From: Streptomyces sp. NBC_00457
Lineage (GTDB): Bacteria > Actinomycetota > Actinomycetes > Streptomycetales > Streptomycetaceae
Length of the DNA stretch: 64,000 nt
Assembly (NCBI RefSeq): GCF_036014015.1
Contig: NZ_CP107905.1
Location: forward strand, 5,208,001 to 5,272,000
Reading direction: 5' to 3'
Below, piece after piece: positions 42,682 through 50,378 of this stretch. Positions within the stretch are counted from its first letter, which is position 1. Every line of letters starts with the position of its first letter. Made by a program: the position numbers and the translations under genes. The notes beneath the pieces were generated by a model, which saw only the letters and a list, made by a program, of their open reading frames with translations, searched no databases and was not told the DNA's origin.

Positions 42682-43514
42682 GCACCATCCGGATCGCGGC
42701 CGCGGCCGCCCACTTCGGCCGCGACCTGGAGTTCGACCTGGCCCGCACAGCCAAACTCATCGAGGACGCGCGCGCCTGTGGCGCCGGACTGCTGGTCCTG
42801 CCCGACGCGGCGCTCGGCGGCTACCTCGCCGACCTGCGCCACCCCGACCCCGAGGCCCTGCCGCCCGCGCTCAAGCCGGACGACCCGCTGATCCTCCAGG
42901 TCGCGCGCCTGGCCGCCGAGATGGTGGTCTGCCTCGGCTACTGCGAGGACGGCGGCGACGAGCGCTACAACGCGGCCGTCTGCGTCAGCGGCGACGGCAT
43001 CCTGGGCCGCCACCGCAAGGTCCACCTCCCGGCCGGCGAAGTCGCCGCCTACACGCCCGGCGACCGCTTCGACGCCTTCGACACCCCGGCCGGCCGGATC
43101 GGCATGCTCATCGACTACGACAAGACGTTCCCCGAGTCGGCCCGTTCGCTGGCGCTGGACGGCGCCGAGATCCTCGCCTGCCTGTCCGCCTGGCCCACGT
43201 CCATCACCAACCGCGCCCCGCGCATGGCCCAGGACCGCCAGGCCAAGCTCTTCGACCTGTACGACCAGGCCCGCGCCGCCGAGAACCAGGTCGTCCTCGC
43301 CTCCTCCAACCAGACCGGCGCCATGGGCGGCATGCGGTTCCTCGGTCAGTCCAAGGTGGTCGGGCCCGGCGGCGACATCCTCGCCCGCACCTGGTCCAAG
43401 GCCGGACTCGCCGTCGCCGAGGTCGACGTCGCCGAGGAGATCGAGCGGGCCCGCCGTATCCTGCGCCACCTCGACGAACGCCGGCCCGCCGCCTACCGGG
43501 AGGACCGCCCGTGA
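42678..43514 (+). CDS. Nitrilase paralogue with altered catalytic triad (probable pseudoenzyme)
   Basis: ATG 42678 overlaps the nitrilase stop (ATGA), 278 residues, co-linear with the nitrilase over its whole length (AAHFGRDLEFDLARTAKLIEDAR, RYNAAVCVSGDGILGRHRKVHLP, SARSLALDGAEI). The nucleophile Cys is replaced by Asp146 (LIDYDKTFPES) and the general base Glu by Asp43 (LPDAALGG); Lys114 is kept. The rest of the fold, with no frameshift, looks under selection. It may pair with the active subunit in a hetero-oligomer or bind a ligand without hydrolysis. The start, overlap and codon use are normal. Confidence 0.9.
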   Translation: MSTIRIAAAAAHFGRDLEFDLARTAKLIEDARACGAGLLVLPDAALGGYLADLRHPDPEALPPALKPDDPLILQVARLAAEMVVCLGYCEDGGDERYNAAVCVSGDGILGRHRKVHLPAGEVAAYTPGDRFDAFDTPAGRIGMLIDYDKTFPESARSLALDGAEILACLSAWPTSITNRAPRMAQDRQAKLFDLYDQARAAENQVVLASSNQTGAMGGMRFLGQSKVVGPGGDILARTWSKAGLAVAEVDVAEEIERARRILRHLDERRPAAYREDRP

Positions 43515-44611
43515 AGATCGCCCTGCTCAGCTACTCCACCAAGCCACGCGGCGGCGTCGTCCACACCCTCGCCCTCGCCGAGGCGCTGGCCGCGCTGGGT
43601 GAGGACGTCACGGTGTGGACGCTGGGCCGCGGGGGCGACTCCGGTTTCTTCCGGCCGGTGGATCCCGCGGTACGACTGCGGATCGTGCCGTTCCCCGACG
43701 GCTCGGACGGCGAGACGGTCGGCGAACGGATCCTGCGCTCCATCGCCGTCCTCGGCGAAGCCTTCGAACCCGCCGCGGCGGCATACGACATGGTCCACGC
43801 CCAGGACTGCATCAGCGCCAACGCGGTCGGCGGCCGGTGCGTCCGCACGGTCCACCACATCGACCACTTCACCACCCCCGAACTGGCCGCCTGTCACGAG
43901 CGGGCCATCGTCGAGCCGTACGCGCACATCTGCGTGTCGGCGGCCGTCGCCACGGAACTCGCCGCCGGCTGGGGCATCGAGGCGGCGGTCATCCCCAACG
44001 GAGTGGCCTACGACCGTTTCGCCACCACCGACCCGGCCGCCCGCGCGAACTGGCGTTCCCGCCTGGGCCGTTACGTCCTCACAGTCGGCGGCATCGAGCC
44101 CCGCAAGGGCTCCCTGGACCTGCTGGAGGCGTACGCCCTCCTGCGCGCCGCCCACCCCGACGTACGCCTCGTGATCGCGGGCGGCGAGACCCTCTTCGAC
44201 TACCGGGACTACCGCGCCCGCTGGGAGTCCCGGGCGGCCGAACTCGGCGTCGAGCCGCTCGTGCTGGGCCAGATCGCCGACGACGAACTGCCGCCCCTGG
44301 TGGCCGCCGCCTCCGCGTTCGCCTTCCCCTCCGTCAAGGAGGGCTTCGGGCTCGCCGCGATGGAGGCACTCGCCGCGGGAGTCCCCCTGGTCGTACGCGA
44401 TCTGCCCGTACTGCGCGAGGTATTCGACAGCGCCGCCCGTTTCGCGGCCACCCATCAGGACCTGGCCGCCGAACTCGGCGCCGCACTCACGGACAACACC
44501 CCCACGCGGCGGGCGAGGGGCCGCCGACTCGCCGCCCACCACACCTGGGCCACCGCCGCGCAACGCCATCTGGCGTTCTACGGCTCTCGGCTGAGCGCCG
44601 GGGGCATCTGA
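43511..44611 (+). CDS. MSMEG_0565-family glycosyltransferase
   Basis: GTG 43511 overlaps the previous stop, 366 residues. GT4-type GT-B enzyme: KIALLSYSTKPRGGVVHTLALAEALAALGEDVTVWTLG at the N-terminus and the donor site EPRKGSLDLLEAYALL, LVIAGGETLFDYRDY, FPSVKEGFGLAAMEALAAGVPLVVRDLPVLREVF (E-x7-E type). It is the standard last gene of mycobacterial and streptomycete Nit1 clusters, implying that a sugar conjugate is made or stored. After it comes a tRNA-Gly terminator scar. Confidence 0.92.
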   Translation: MKIALLSYSTKPRGGVVHTLALAEALAALGEDVTVWTLGRGGDSGFFRPVDPAVRLRIVPFPDGSDGETVGERILRSIAVLGEAFEPAAAAYDMVHAQDCISANAVGGRCVRTVHHIDHFTTPELAACHERAIVEPYAHICVSAAVATELAAGWGIEAAVIPNGVAYDRFATTDPAARANWRSRLGRYVLTVGGIEPRKGSLDLLEAYALLRAAHPDVRLVIAGGETLFDYRDYRARWESRAAELGVEPLVLGQIADDELPPLVAAASAFAFPSVKEGFGLAAMEALAAGVPLVVRDLPVLREVFDSAARFAATHQDLAAELGAALTDNTPTRRARGRRLAAHHTWATAAQRHLAFYGSRLSAGGI

Positions 44612-44623
44612 TCTCGGGGCCGC

Positions 44624-44650
44624 TCAGGTCAGTGGTCTGGGGTTTGTCCA
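44624..44650 (+). repeat. Scar of the tRNA-Gly downstream terminator
   Basis: CTCAGGTCAGTGGTCTGGGGTTTGT resembles the hairpins after the att remnants at 6285 and 11266, although no tRNA fragment is left in front of it. It marks another recombination joint, immediately after the Nit1C operon. Confidence 0.6.
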
Positions 44651-44679
44651 TTGCCCTGGGTCGCTCGGTCAGCGCCTCC

Positions 44680-44765
44680 GGACCGTGAAGCGCCGTGGAT
44701 CCGCGAGCAGTTCGCCCGCACTGCGTGCCACCGCGCAGACGGGCAGCCGTAAGCCGGCGGAGGGT
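44680..44765 (-). pseudogene. Fragment of a SARP-CGNR regulator
   Basis: On the minus strand reads PSAGLRLPVCAVARSAGELLADPRRFTVR, matching PSAGLRLPLLAVARSAGELLADPRHFTVR of the regulator at 32670-34025 (DNA about 87 percent identical over 86 bp by eye). The zinc finger itself is cut off. With the full gene at 32785-32870 it forms a direct repeat flanking the 12-kb block that holds the Nit1C operon. Confidence 0.8.
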
Positions 44766-44877
44766 CGTCCTTGTGGTGCTTCGAGCGCTCGGCACGTACC
44801 AGGTCGTCGAGCCCAGCCGCGATGTCACGCTGCCGCTCCTCGTCGGAGTGTTGCCATGCCGCACGAGGTGCGCCAGT

Positions 44878-45315
44878 TCAGCATCGCCAGGCATCGGCCA
44901 CCACGAAGGAGACCACCGTCCCGCCCAAGCGGCTGGGCCCGGAGTGCCATGAGTCGGCGATGGAGTCGACCAGGAGCAGCCCGCGTCCATGGGCGTCGTT
45001 GGCATCGGGGCGGCGAAGCCGTACGTTCGCGGGGAACCCGGGATTGTGCACCTCGACCCGGAGCGAAGTCCCCTCACGGAACCACTCCACGCGCACTACC
45101 CACGACTCTTCCGACCGCCCGTAGACGATCGCATTGGTCACCAGCTCCGAGATCATGAGCGCGCAGTCGTCGACCGAGCAGAGAGGGTCGAACGGAGCGA
45201 TGAACTTGCGAAACCAGCGCCGCGCCAACGGCACGGACTCTGCCGTCGGATGCAAGGTCATCGCCCCGAGTCGCGGTGAGTCGTCACCGCTGTAGCCATC
45301 GATCCTGTAGCTCAT
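44878..45315 (-). CDS. Anti-sigma-factor-like ATP-binding protein (HATPase_c_2)
   Basis: ATG 45315 (MSYRIDGYSGDDSPRLG), 145 residues. Bergerat-fold motifs: N box ISELVTNAIVYG, G1 box DANDAHGRGLLLVDSIAD and G2-like GGTVVSFVV. The RsbW/SpoIIAB-like single-domain serine kinases of Streptomyces regulate sigma factors or anti-anti-sigma factors. Two 18-bp palindromes upstream (45431-45471) match one upstream of the GntR gene, so GntR is the likely regulator. Confidence 0.88.
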   Translation of the reverse strand: MSYRIDGYSGDDSPRLGAMTLHPTAESVPLARRWFRKFIAPFDPLCSVDDCALMISELVTNAIVYGRSEESWVVRVEWFREGTSLRVEVHNPGFPANVRLRRPDANDAHGRGLLLVDSIADSWHSGPSRLGGTVVSFVVADAWRC

Positions 45316-45430
45316 CCGTGCTCACTCCCTGCCGCTGCCGTCGCAGTCGAGGCAGCGCCGCTTCGATGTGGCACGGACACCGCGGGCCCTGATCCGGCCG
45401 CCGACTCGTCACGCCGTGCCCCCTCCGGGT

Positions 45431-45471
45431 AAGTGGCCTTAGCCACTTACTGGATAGTGGCATTGGCCACT
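45431..45471. promoter_or_regulatory. Two GntR-type operators upstream of the ATPase gene
   Basis: AAGTGGCCTTAGCCACTT at 45431-45448 and AGTGGCATTGGCCACT at 45456-45471: arms AGTGGC and GCCACT with 4-bp spacers, about 24 bp centre to centre. Confidence 0.8.
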
Positions 45472-45508
45472 CCGAAGATGCAAGCAGCTCGGCAGAACTG
45501 ATGCCTGC

Positions 45509-46249
45509 TCAGGCGAGGGGGTAGCCCTGTTCGAACGCCCAACGGTGCGGAGGATAGGTGGCTTCGGCGAACTCCAACGGACGGTCCTGGAGGTCGTAGA
45601 CGACGTGATGGACAACCAACACAGGTGAGCCAGGCTCCAGTTGGAGGTCTGTCGTCTCCCCCTCGGTGGCACCCCGAGCGCACATGCGATCTTCGGCGTA
45701 GCTCCCCTGGCGGCCTGTCGCCTTCTCCACGTACATCAGGGTTCCCTCTTTAATCCGCTCGGGATCCAAGAGCTTGGGCGCCCGCTGACCGACGTCCGGA
45801 GCGAACCACGAAGTGGACAGGGTGATAGGCCCGTCCTGGTTGTTGGTCACGCGCCGGCGGTGCACGGCCCGACGGTCCTTCACCAGGCCCAACGCCTCGG
45901 CGACGTAGTCCGGAGCCTCCACCCAGCCCGCCGACGTGATCACCGCGTACTCACCGGATGTGTAGATCTTCCCGGTCTGCCGCGCCCGCCCGTACAGCTC
46001 ACGGGCCCGCCGGTTGACCTCCAGACTCCGCACGTAGGTGCCAGACCCCTGGCGCTTCTCGACGAGGCCCTGATGACTCAGCGCTTCAAGCGACCGGGCG
46101 GCCGTAGGCCTGGACACCTTCCAGTCCGCCGCGAGTTGACGTTCCGAGGGGACCTCGTCCCCCGGCCGCAGGTCACCCCGAAGAATCTGATCACGGATGA
46201 AGTGCGCGATCTGGAGATACTTCGGCTGAGCCTCCTCGATCTGCGGCAT
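45509..46249 (-). CDS. GntR/HutC-family transcriptional regulator
   Basis: ATG 46249 (MPQIEEAQPKYLQIAHF), 246 residues. Winged helix at about 10-75 (LRPGDEVPSERQLAADWKVSRPTAARSLEALSHQGLVEKRQGSGTYVR) and a C-terminal UTRA ligand domain (GWVEAPDYVAEALGLVKDRRAVHRRRV, FAEATYPPHRWAFEQGYPLA). It faces the DUF1152 gene divergently, with AGTGGC/GCCACT half-sites between them, and the same palindromes precede the ATPase gene. It is probably an autoregulator with a small regulon here, similar in kind to the KorSA-type GntR proteins of integrative elements. Confidence 0.9.
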   Translation of the reverse strand: MPQIEEAQPKYLQIAHFIRDQILRGDLRPGDEVPSERQLAADWKVSRPTAARSLEALSHQGLVEKRQGSGTYVRSLEVNRRARELYGRARQTGKIYTSGEYAVITSAGWVEAPDYVAEALGLVKDRRAVHRRRVTNNQDGPITLSTSWFAPDVGQRAPKLLDPERIKEGTLMYVEKATGRQGSYAEDRMCARGATEGETTDLQLEPGSPVLVVHHVVYDLQDRPLEFAEATYPPHRWAFEQGYPLA

Positions 46250-46265
46250 GTGCCCTCCTCGTCCA

Positions 46266-46303
46266 AGTGGCTATGGCCTCTAGCCACTATAGGGTGAGTG
46301 GCC
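46266..46303. promoter_or_regulatory. GntR operator between gntR and the DUF1152 gene
   Basis: AGTGGCTA at 46266 and TAGCCACT ending at 46288 form 8-bp arms with a 7-bp spacer. A further AGTGGCC half-site is at 46297. TATAGGG inside could be a -10 for the plus-strand gene. Confidence 0.7.
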
Positions 46304-46330
46304 AATAATCGAACTCGTAACCTGGGGCAC

Positions 46331-47437
46331 ATGACGCGGTTGATCGTCGCAGCAGGAGGAGGGGGCGACGCAGTCGCCGCCGTAATGCTTCACGCCGCCC
46401 TGTACGGCCACGATGAGCGGGCGGTGATTCTCACGTACGCGTGGGACCGCCTGCTGATCGACCCGCTACCGGGCCCGAGAGGAGCCAACAGCTTCACGGG
46501 ACTCGAACGCCTCACACCTGCCGTCTCGACAGTGCCGGCCGACGCCCACCCGATCGCTCCGGCAGGCTCAACCCTCCCCCGGCTCGCAGCAGAACTCCCG
46601 CACACCTTCGCACTGATCGACCCGCACCACGGCGCCGAGGGCATCACCCGCCAACTGGAAGAGCTTGTCAGCCACTTGGAGCCCGAATCGATCGACGTCC
46701 TGGACGTGGGCGGCGACATCCTGGCCCGAGGCGACGAGCCAACACTGAAGAGCCCCCTCGCCGACGCCCTCACCCTCGCGGCCTGCTGCCAAGTGAACGC
46801 GCCCATGCGCCTGTTGATCGCCGGTCCGGGCCTGGACGGTGAACTCCCGCTCGACGACTTGCGCGGCACGCTCGGCCCCCTCGTGCACACCTTCACCGCG
46901 AAGGACGTCGAGCCGATCGCCCCGGTCCTGGAGTGGCATCCTTCCGAGGCAACCGGAATGCTCGCAGCCACAGCCCGAGGCATACGCGGCACGTGCGAAG
47001 TGCGAGACGCAGGTCTCCCCGTGCCACTCACAGACGAAGGGCCGACGATCCACCAGGTCGACTTGGACGATGCCTTGAGCCGGAACGAGCTCGCCCGTGC
47101 GGTCATGACGACCGAAACCCTGGACGAGGCAGAGGCCCACAGCCGCGAGATCTGCGGCTACTCGGAGATCGACTACGAACGCAACAAGGCCGCCTGGCTC
47201 AAGGAACAGCCGCCAACGGAGTTGGACCCGGAAACGGTCCTGGCAGAGCTGGACCAGTTCGAGGCCGACGCCCGGAACCGCGGAATCACCCACACCACGT
47301 TCCGCCACATCACCGAGGCCCTGAACCTCCACGGCAGCCAACGCCAAGACCTGCGGCAGCTGCTGATCAACGGCCGCCCGGAGCAGTACGCGGCGCCCTT
47401 GTGGCACATCCCAGCCGCATTGTCTAGTCCCAGGTGA
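46331..47437 (+). CDS. DUF1152 domain-containing protein, last codons altered by an IS
   Basis: Start taken at ATG 46331 (MTRLIVAAGGGGDAVAAVML); GTG 46298 is possible if the message is leaderless. 368 residues, with GGGGDA at the N-terminus, IDVLDVGGDIL and LLIAGPGLDGE in the middle, a domain of unknown function typical of actinobacteria. The IS481-type element entered after WHIPAA: before insertion the gene would have read WHIPAAS and stopped, and now it reads WHIPAALSSPR. The protein is probably still functional. Confidence 0.85.
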   Translation: MTRLIVAAGGGGDAVAAVMLHAALYGHDERAVILTYAWDRLLIDPLPGPRGANSFTGLERLTPAVSTVPADAHPIAPAGSTLPRLAAELPHTFALIDPHHGAEGITRQLEELVSHLEPESIDVLDVGGDILARGDEPTLKSPLADALTLAACCQVNAPMRLLIAGPGLDGELPLDDLRGTLGPLVHTFTAKDVEPIAPVLEWHPSEATGMLAATARGIRGTCEVRDAGLPVPLTDEGPTIHQVDLDDALSRNELARAVMTTETLDEAEAHSREICGYSEIDYERNKAAWLKEQPPTELDPETVLAELDQFEADARNRGITHTTFRHITEALNLHGSQRQDLRQLLINGRPEQYAAPLWHIPAALSSPR

Positions 47438-49406
47438 TGTTTGACGTTCTGGTCCCAGCTGATGCTTGACGGTGGGCCTAGACAACATCGGAAACCTTGT
47501 AGGGCTTGTTCGCTTTCACGTTGCGGACGGGGATGTCGGTGGTGCGCGGGATGACCCGGGCCTGACCGTCCAGTTCCACGGTGATCGTCGACGCCGACAC
47601 GTGCATGATCACGGTCTGCCCCGCGTAGGGCCGGCCGAGGTGGACGACCTGCCGGCAGACCATGACCGTGCCGACCGCGCTGACCCGCCGCTGGACACGC
47701 ACCGGCTCCACCCGGGGCCGGGGCGGCGGGCCCGCGGGCCGCAGGCCGTGCAACCGCTGCACCTCCTCGCTGGTGAGCGGGTTGGGCCGCACTCGCAGCA
47801 GTTCCCTCGAGGACGGGTCGAAGAACGACAGCGTGGCCTCGTCGATGCGGACGCTGACCCGGCGCCCGCCCAGGATCTCCGCCGCCAGCACCTGGCGCCC
47901 GCCCAGGCCCATCAGCCCGTGCTTGTTCACGGTCCGGTCCACCTCGAACGCAGCACCGTCACCCGCCGGCAGCGGCGACGGCCCCGCCGCACGCCCACCC
48001 CGGGCTGCCAGCTGGGCCAGATCCGCCACCGACAGGTGCGACCGCACCGACTTGATCCGCGACCCGGCGATCAGCAGGTGGATCACCTGTGTGTCGGCCC
48101 AGAACGTCACCGTCAGCCCCGAGCGGGCCGGGCCCAGCCAGAACTGCTTGCCCGCGACCTGCAGATTCCCACTCGCAGGCACCACCCGCTCGAACTCCAC
48201 CGGTCCGCCGTCCTCCACCTGCGCCGATGGCGCGATCTCCTCAAGCGGACTGACGGAAACAGGCATCGCCTCAGCCGGTCCCTGCTCGGCGGGGGAAGGC
48301 CTCTGCTGCGGCACCAGCCCGAGCACTCCGGGCACCCGCAGGCCCAGCACATCCCGTTCCTGCTCGGGAACCGGGGTGAACCGGTCGCCCGGAGACTGCA
48401 TGTCCAGGGCCTGATGCGGCCGGACGGAGTGGTATTCCTCCACCCACGCATCCAGCGCCGCCTGAGCCGCCCCGATACTCTCGAACGCGCCGCAGTCGTC
48501 GAGGAGTTCACGCCGCAGCGTCTGATGGAACCGCTCGACCTTGCCCGTCGTGGTCGGGGACGCCGGCTGGGTGAGGCGGTGAGCGATCCCGTTCTCCCGG
48601 CAGATCCGGTCGAACAACACCTCACCCCCGTGCCCGAACCGGTCGGTGAACTGCTTGCCGTTGTCGGTCAGCACCTCTTCCGGCACCCCGAACGTCCGCA
48701 AGGCCCGGACGAACGCCGCACACACCGCCCGCCCGGTCGCCCGCTCGACCACCGAGGCGATCACGCAATACCGGGAATGGTCATCCACACCCGTCACGAC
48801 CTTGGCCTCGGTCAACTCCCCGGTCCCCGGGTCGACCAGCATCACGCCGCCGACGATGTCCATCTGCCACAACTGCATCGCACGGTCGCGCTGCCAGCGC
48901 TTGTAATCGGACCGCTTCCGGCGCCGCACCCCCGGCTCCACCAGCCCATGCCGGACCAGGATCCGATACACCGTCATCCGCGACGGCACCAGCGCCACCG
49001 CCCCGGACCGCTCCAGCACATGAGCGATCCGCCGCGGACCCCACCGAGGATGCTTACGCCGCAGCTCACACACGGCTGCCTCCACCTCGGCAGAGGCCTG
49101 ATGCGGACACGACGCCGGCCTGCGCGAACGATCCACCAGACCCGCCAGACCTGAGGCCTCGTACCGGGACTTCCACCCGCTCACCGTCTGCCGCGACACC
49201 CCCAGCGACGCGGCGACCTCCGTCACCGTCGCACCCGCCAGCACCGCAAGCACAGCCCGGTATCTCTGCTCGACAACCGACAACTCCACCAGCGCCAATC
49301 CCGGCCTCCCCACACACGCCGCAACGACGCGCACAGAAAAGCCGAACACGGCCACTGTCAACCATCAGCTGGGACCGAAGTGTCAAGCATCTACCGGGAC
49401 CGGACA
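47421..49406. mobile_element. IS481-family insertion sequence with 14-bp target duplication
   Basis: 1986 bp from TGTCTAGTCCC to GGGACCGGACA. Imperfect terminal inverted repeats of about 50 bp share GATGCTTGAC/GATGTTTGAC and GGTCCCAGCTGATG at both ends. The direct repeat CATCCCAGCCGCAT flanks it at 47407-47420 and 49407-49420. The element is complete with one intact transposase. Confidence 0.9.
47478..49289 (-). CDS. IS481-family transposase
   Basis: Start set at GTG 49289 (VELSVVEQRYRAVLAVLAG), the usual family start; the frame is open to 49361. About 603 residues. HTH VTEVAASLGVSRQTVSGWKSRYEASG at the N-terminus, then the rve core with DDE: Asp in LWQMDIVGG, Asp in VLTDNGKQF and Glu in GKVERFHQTLRREL. 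The C-terminal 250 residues, with repeated beta-rich blocks ending VSDVV, make it longer than the 330-390 residues of many IS481 enzymes, as in the large Streptomyces subgroup. Confidence 0.92.
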   Translation of the reverse strand: MELSVVEQRYRAVLAVLAGATVTEVAASLGVSRQTVSGWKSRYEASGLAGLVDRSRRPASCPHQASAEVEAAVCELRRKHPRWGPRRIAHVLERSGAVALVPSRMTVYRILVRHGLVEPGVRRRKRSDYKRWQRDRAMQLWQMDIVGGVMLVDPGTGELTEAKVVTGVDDHSRYCVIASVVERATGRAVCAAFVRALRTFGVPEEVLTDNGKQFTDRFGHGGEVLFDRICRENGIAHRLTQPASPTTTGKVERFHQTLRRELLDDCGAFESIGAAQAALDAWVEEYHSVRPHQALDMQSPGDRFTPVPEQERDVLGLRVPGVLGLVPQQRPSPAEQGPAEAMPVSVSPLEEIAPSAQVEDGGPVEFERVVPASGNLQVAGKQFWLGPARSGLTVTFWADTQVIHLLIAGSRIKSVRSHLSVADLAQLAARGGRAAGPSPLPAGDGAAFEVDRTVNKHGLMGLGGRQVLAAEILGGRRVSVRIDEATLSFFDPSSRELLRVRPNPLTSEEVQRLHGLRPAGPPPRPRVEPVRVQRRVSAVGTVMVCRQVVHLGRPYAGQTVIMHVSASTITVELDGQARVIPRTTDIPVRNVKANKPYKVSDVV

Positions 49407-49420
49407 CATCCCAGCCGCAT

Positions 49421-49913
49421 CCTGAGTTGCAACTTTCTCTACTGTTTCAAGGCGGCTCGCTCCGCTCCCCGCGCGCGGCCCGACCCCCGGCCGGGCCTGC
49501 GCTCCTGCCTCGTCCCGCTCCAGCCCGGCCAGGGTCCGTGCCGCGCTCAGAGCAACCCCAGGGCGTCAACTCCCCGCCGCACTCGGATAGTTGCCAGCCG
49601 TTCTTACGAGACAGGGGCGCCAGCAACCCGCGGACACACGCCGTGGCACGGCGCCGCAGATCTGCTCGCGGGAAGACCCCGCCGACCTCCAGCAGCCTGG
49701 TCAGAGAACCCCTCAGCCCGCTCCTGGTCCGTGACCGACAGCGGCACGTCCAGCAACTTTACCTGCATGCTCGCCAGTTACCCACCGCAGCTGATGGACG
49801 AACTGCAGAGGCGAAGCTGATCTACATCTGAAGACATCTAAAGGGACTGACCAGCGCAGACCCGCGGCCACGAGAATTTGCAATCTCTGCAATCGCCCTA
49901 TCCCGGAAGCCTG
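49421..49913. other. Gene-free region between IS481 and the SIR2 unit
   Basis: 493 bp without a supported gene. The first codon after the target duplication, TCCTGA, completes the original DUF1152 stop. Confidence 0.5.
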
Positions 49914-50378
49914 TCACCTACGGGGCGACTCCGGGTCGCCCAGCGACGCGAAGACCGATTCGGGCGCAAACCGGTTGGAATTGGTCTTGTAACGCTCTCC
50001 GAGGAAATCTCCCATCGACCCGCCGATGAGATTGGTGATCTGTGCGCAATGCATCAGGAGGTCGGCGATGACAGGAGCTAGATCCTTGTCATGCGAAGAG
50101 TAGTCGACCCTCTCGCCGGCGTATTCGACGTGGTCGGCTGGCTCGATAATTCCGGCCAGCTTACCCAGGGTCTTTGAAAGGTGGAGGTGGACGTGCCTAA
50201 TCTTCGCATGCTCGGGGGACTGGATCCCCCACATGTCGGCATCGTAGCGCTCTTGCAGTTCTTGCAGGGCCTTGAATCCTGCGGCAGCGATCTCAAGGAG
50301 CCGGCTCGCCTCTGCCGAGCTTTCCACCCCACGGGAAGGTGAAGTCACCTTCGATCTCCTTTTCGTAGAAATTGACAT
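49914..50378 (-). CDS. Helical partner protein of the SIR2-PRTase gene
   Basis: Start placed at ATG 50378 (MSISTKRRSKVTSPSRGVE), overlapping the end of the upstream gene by 86 bp; GTG 50348 would leave a 56-bp overlap. Up to 154 residues. Almost entirely helical: EASRLLEIAAAGFKALQELQERYDADMWG, HVHLHLSKTLGKLAGIIEPADHVEYAG, PVIADLLMHCAQITNLIGGSMGDFLGERY. There is no membrane segment or known motif; the pattern resembles nucleotide-sanitising MazG-like helical bundles only loosely. Lower GC and mixed codon use, shared with its neighbour, point to joint horizontal acquisition. Confidence 0.65.
   Translation of the reverse strand: MSISTKRRSKVTSPSRGVESSAEASRLLEIAAAGFKALQELQERYDADMWGIQSPEHAKIRHVHLHLSKTLGKLAGIIEPADHVEYAGERVDYSSHDKDLAPVIADLLMHCAQITNLIGGSMGDFLGERYKTNSNRFAPESVFASLGDPESPRR

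Noticed and set aside
49380..49831. ORFs of 134-146 codons after the IS
   Set aside because: Compositional ORFs starting in the IS end, with no domain and Arg/Pro-rich sequence.
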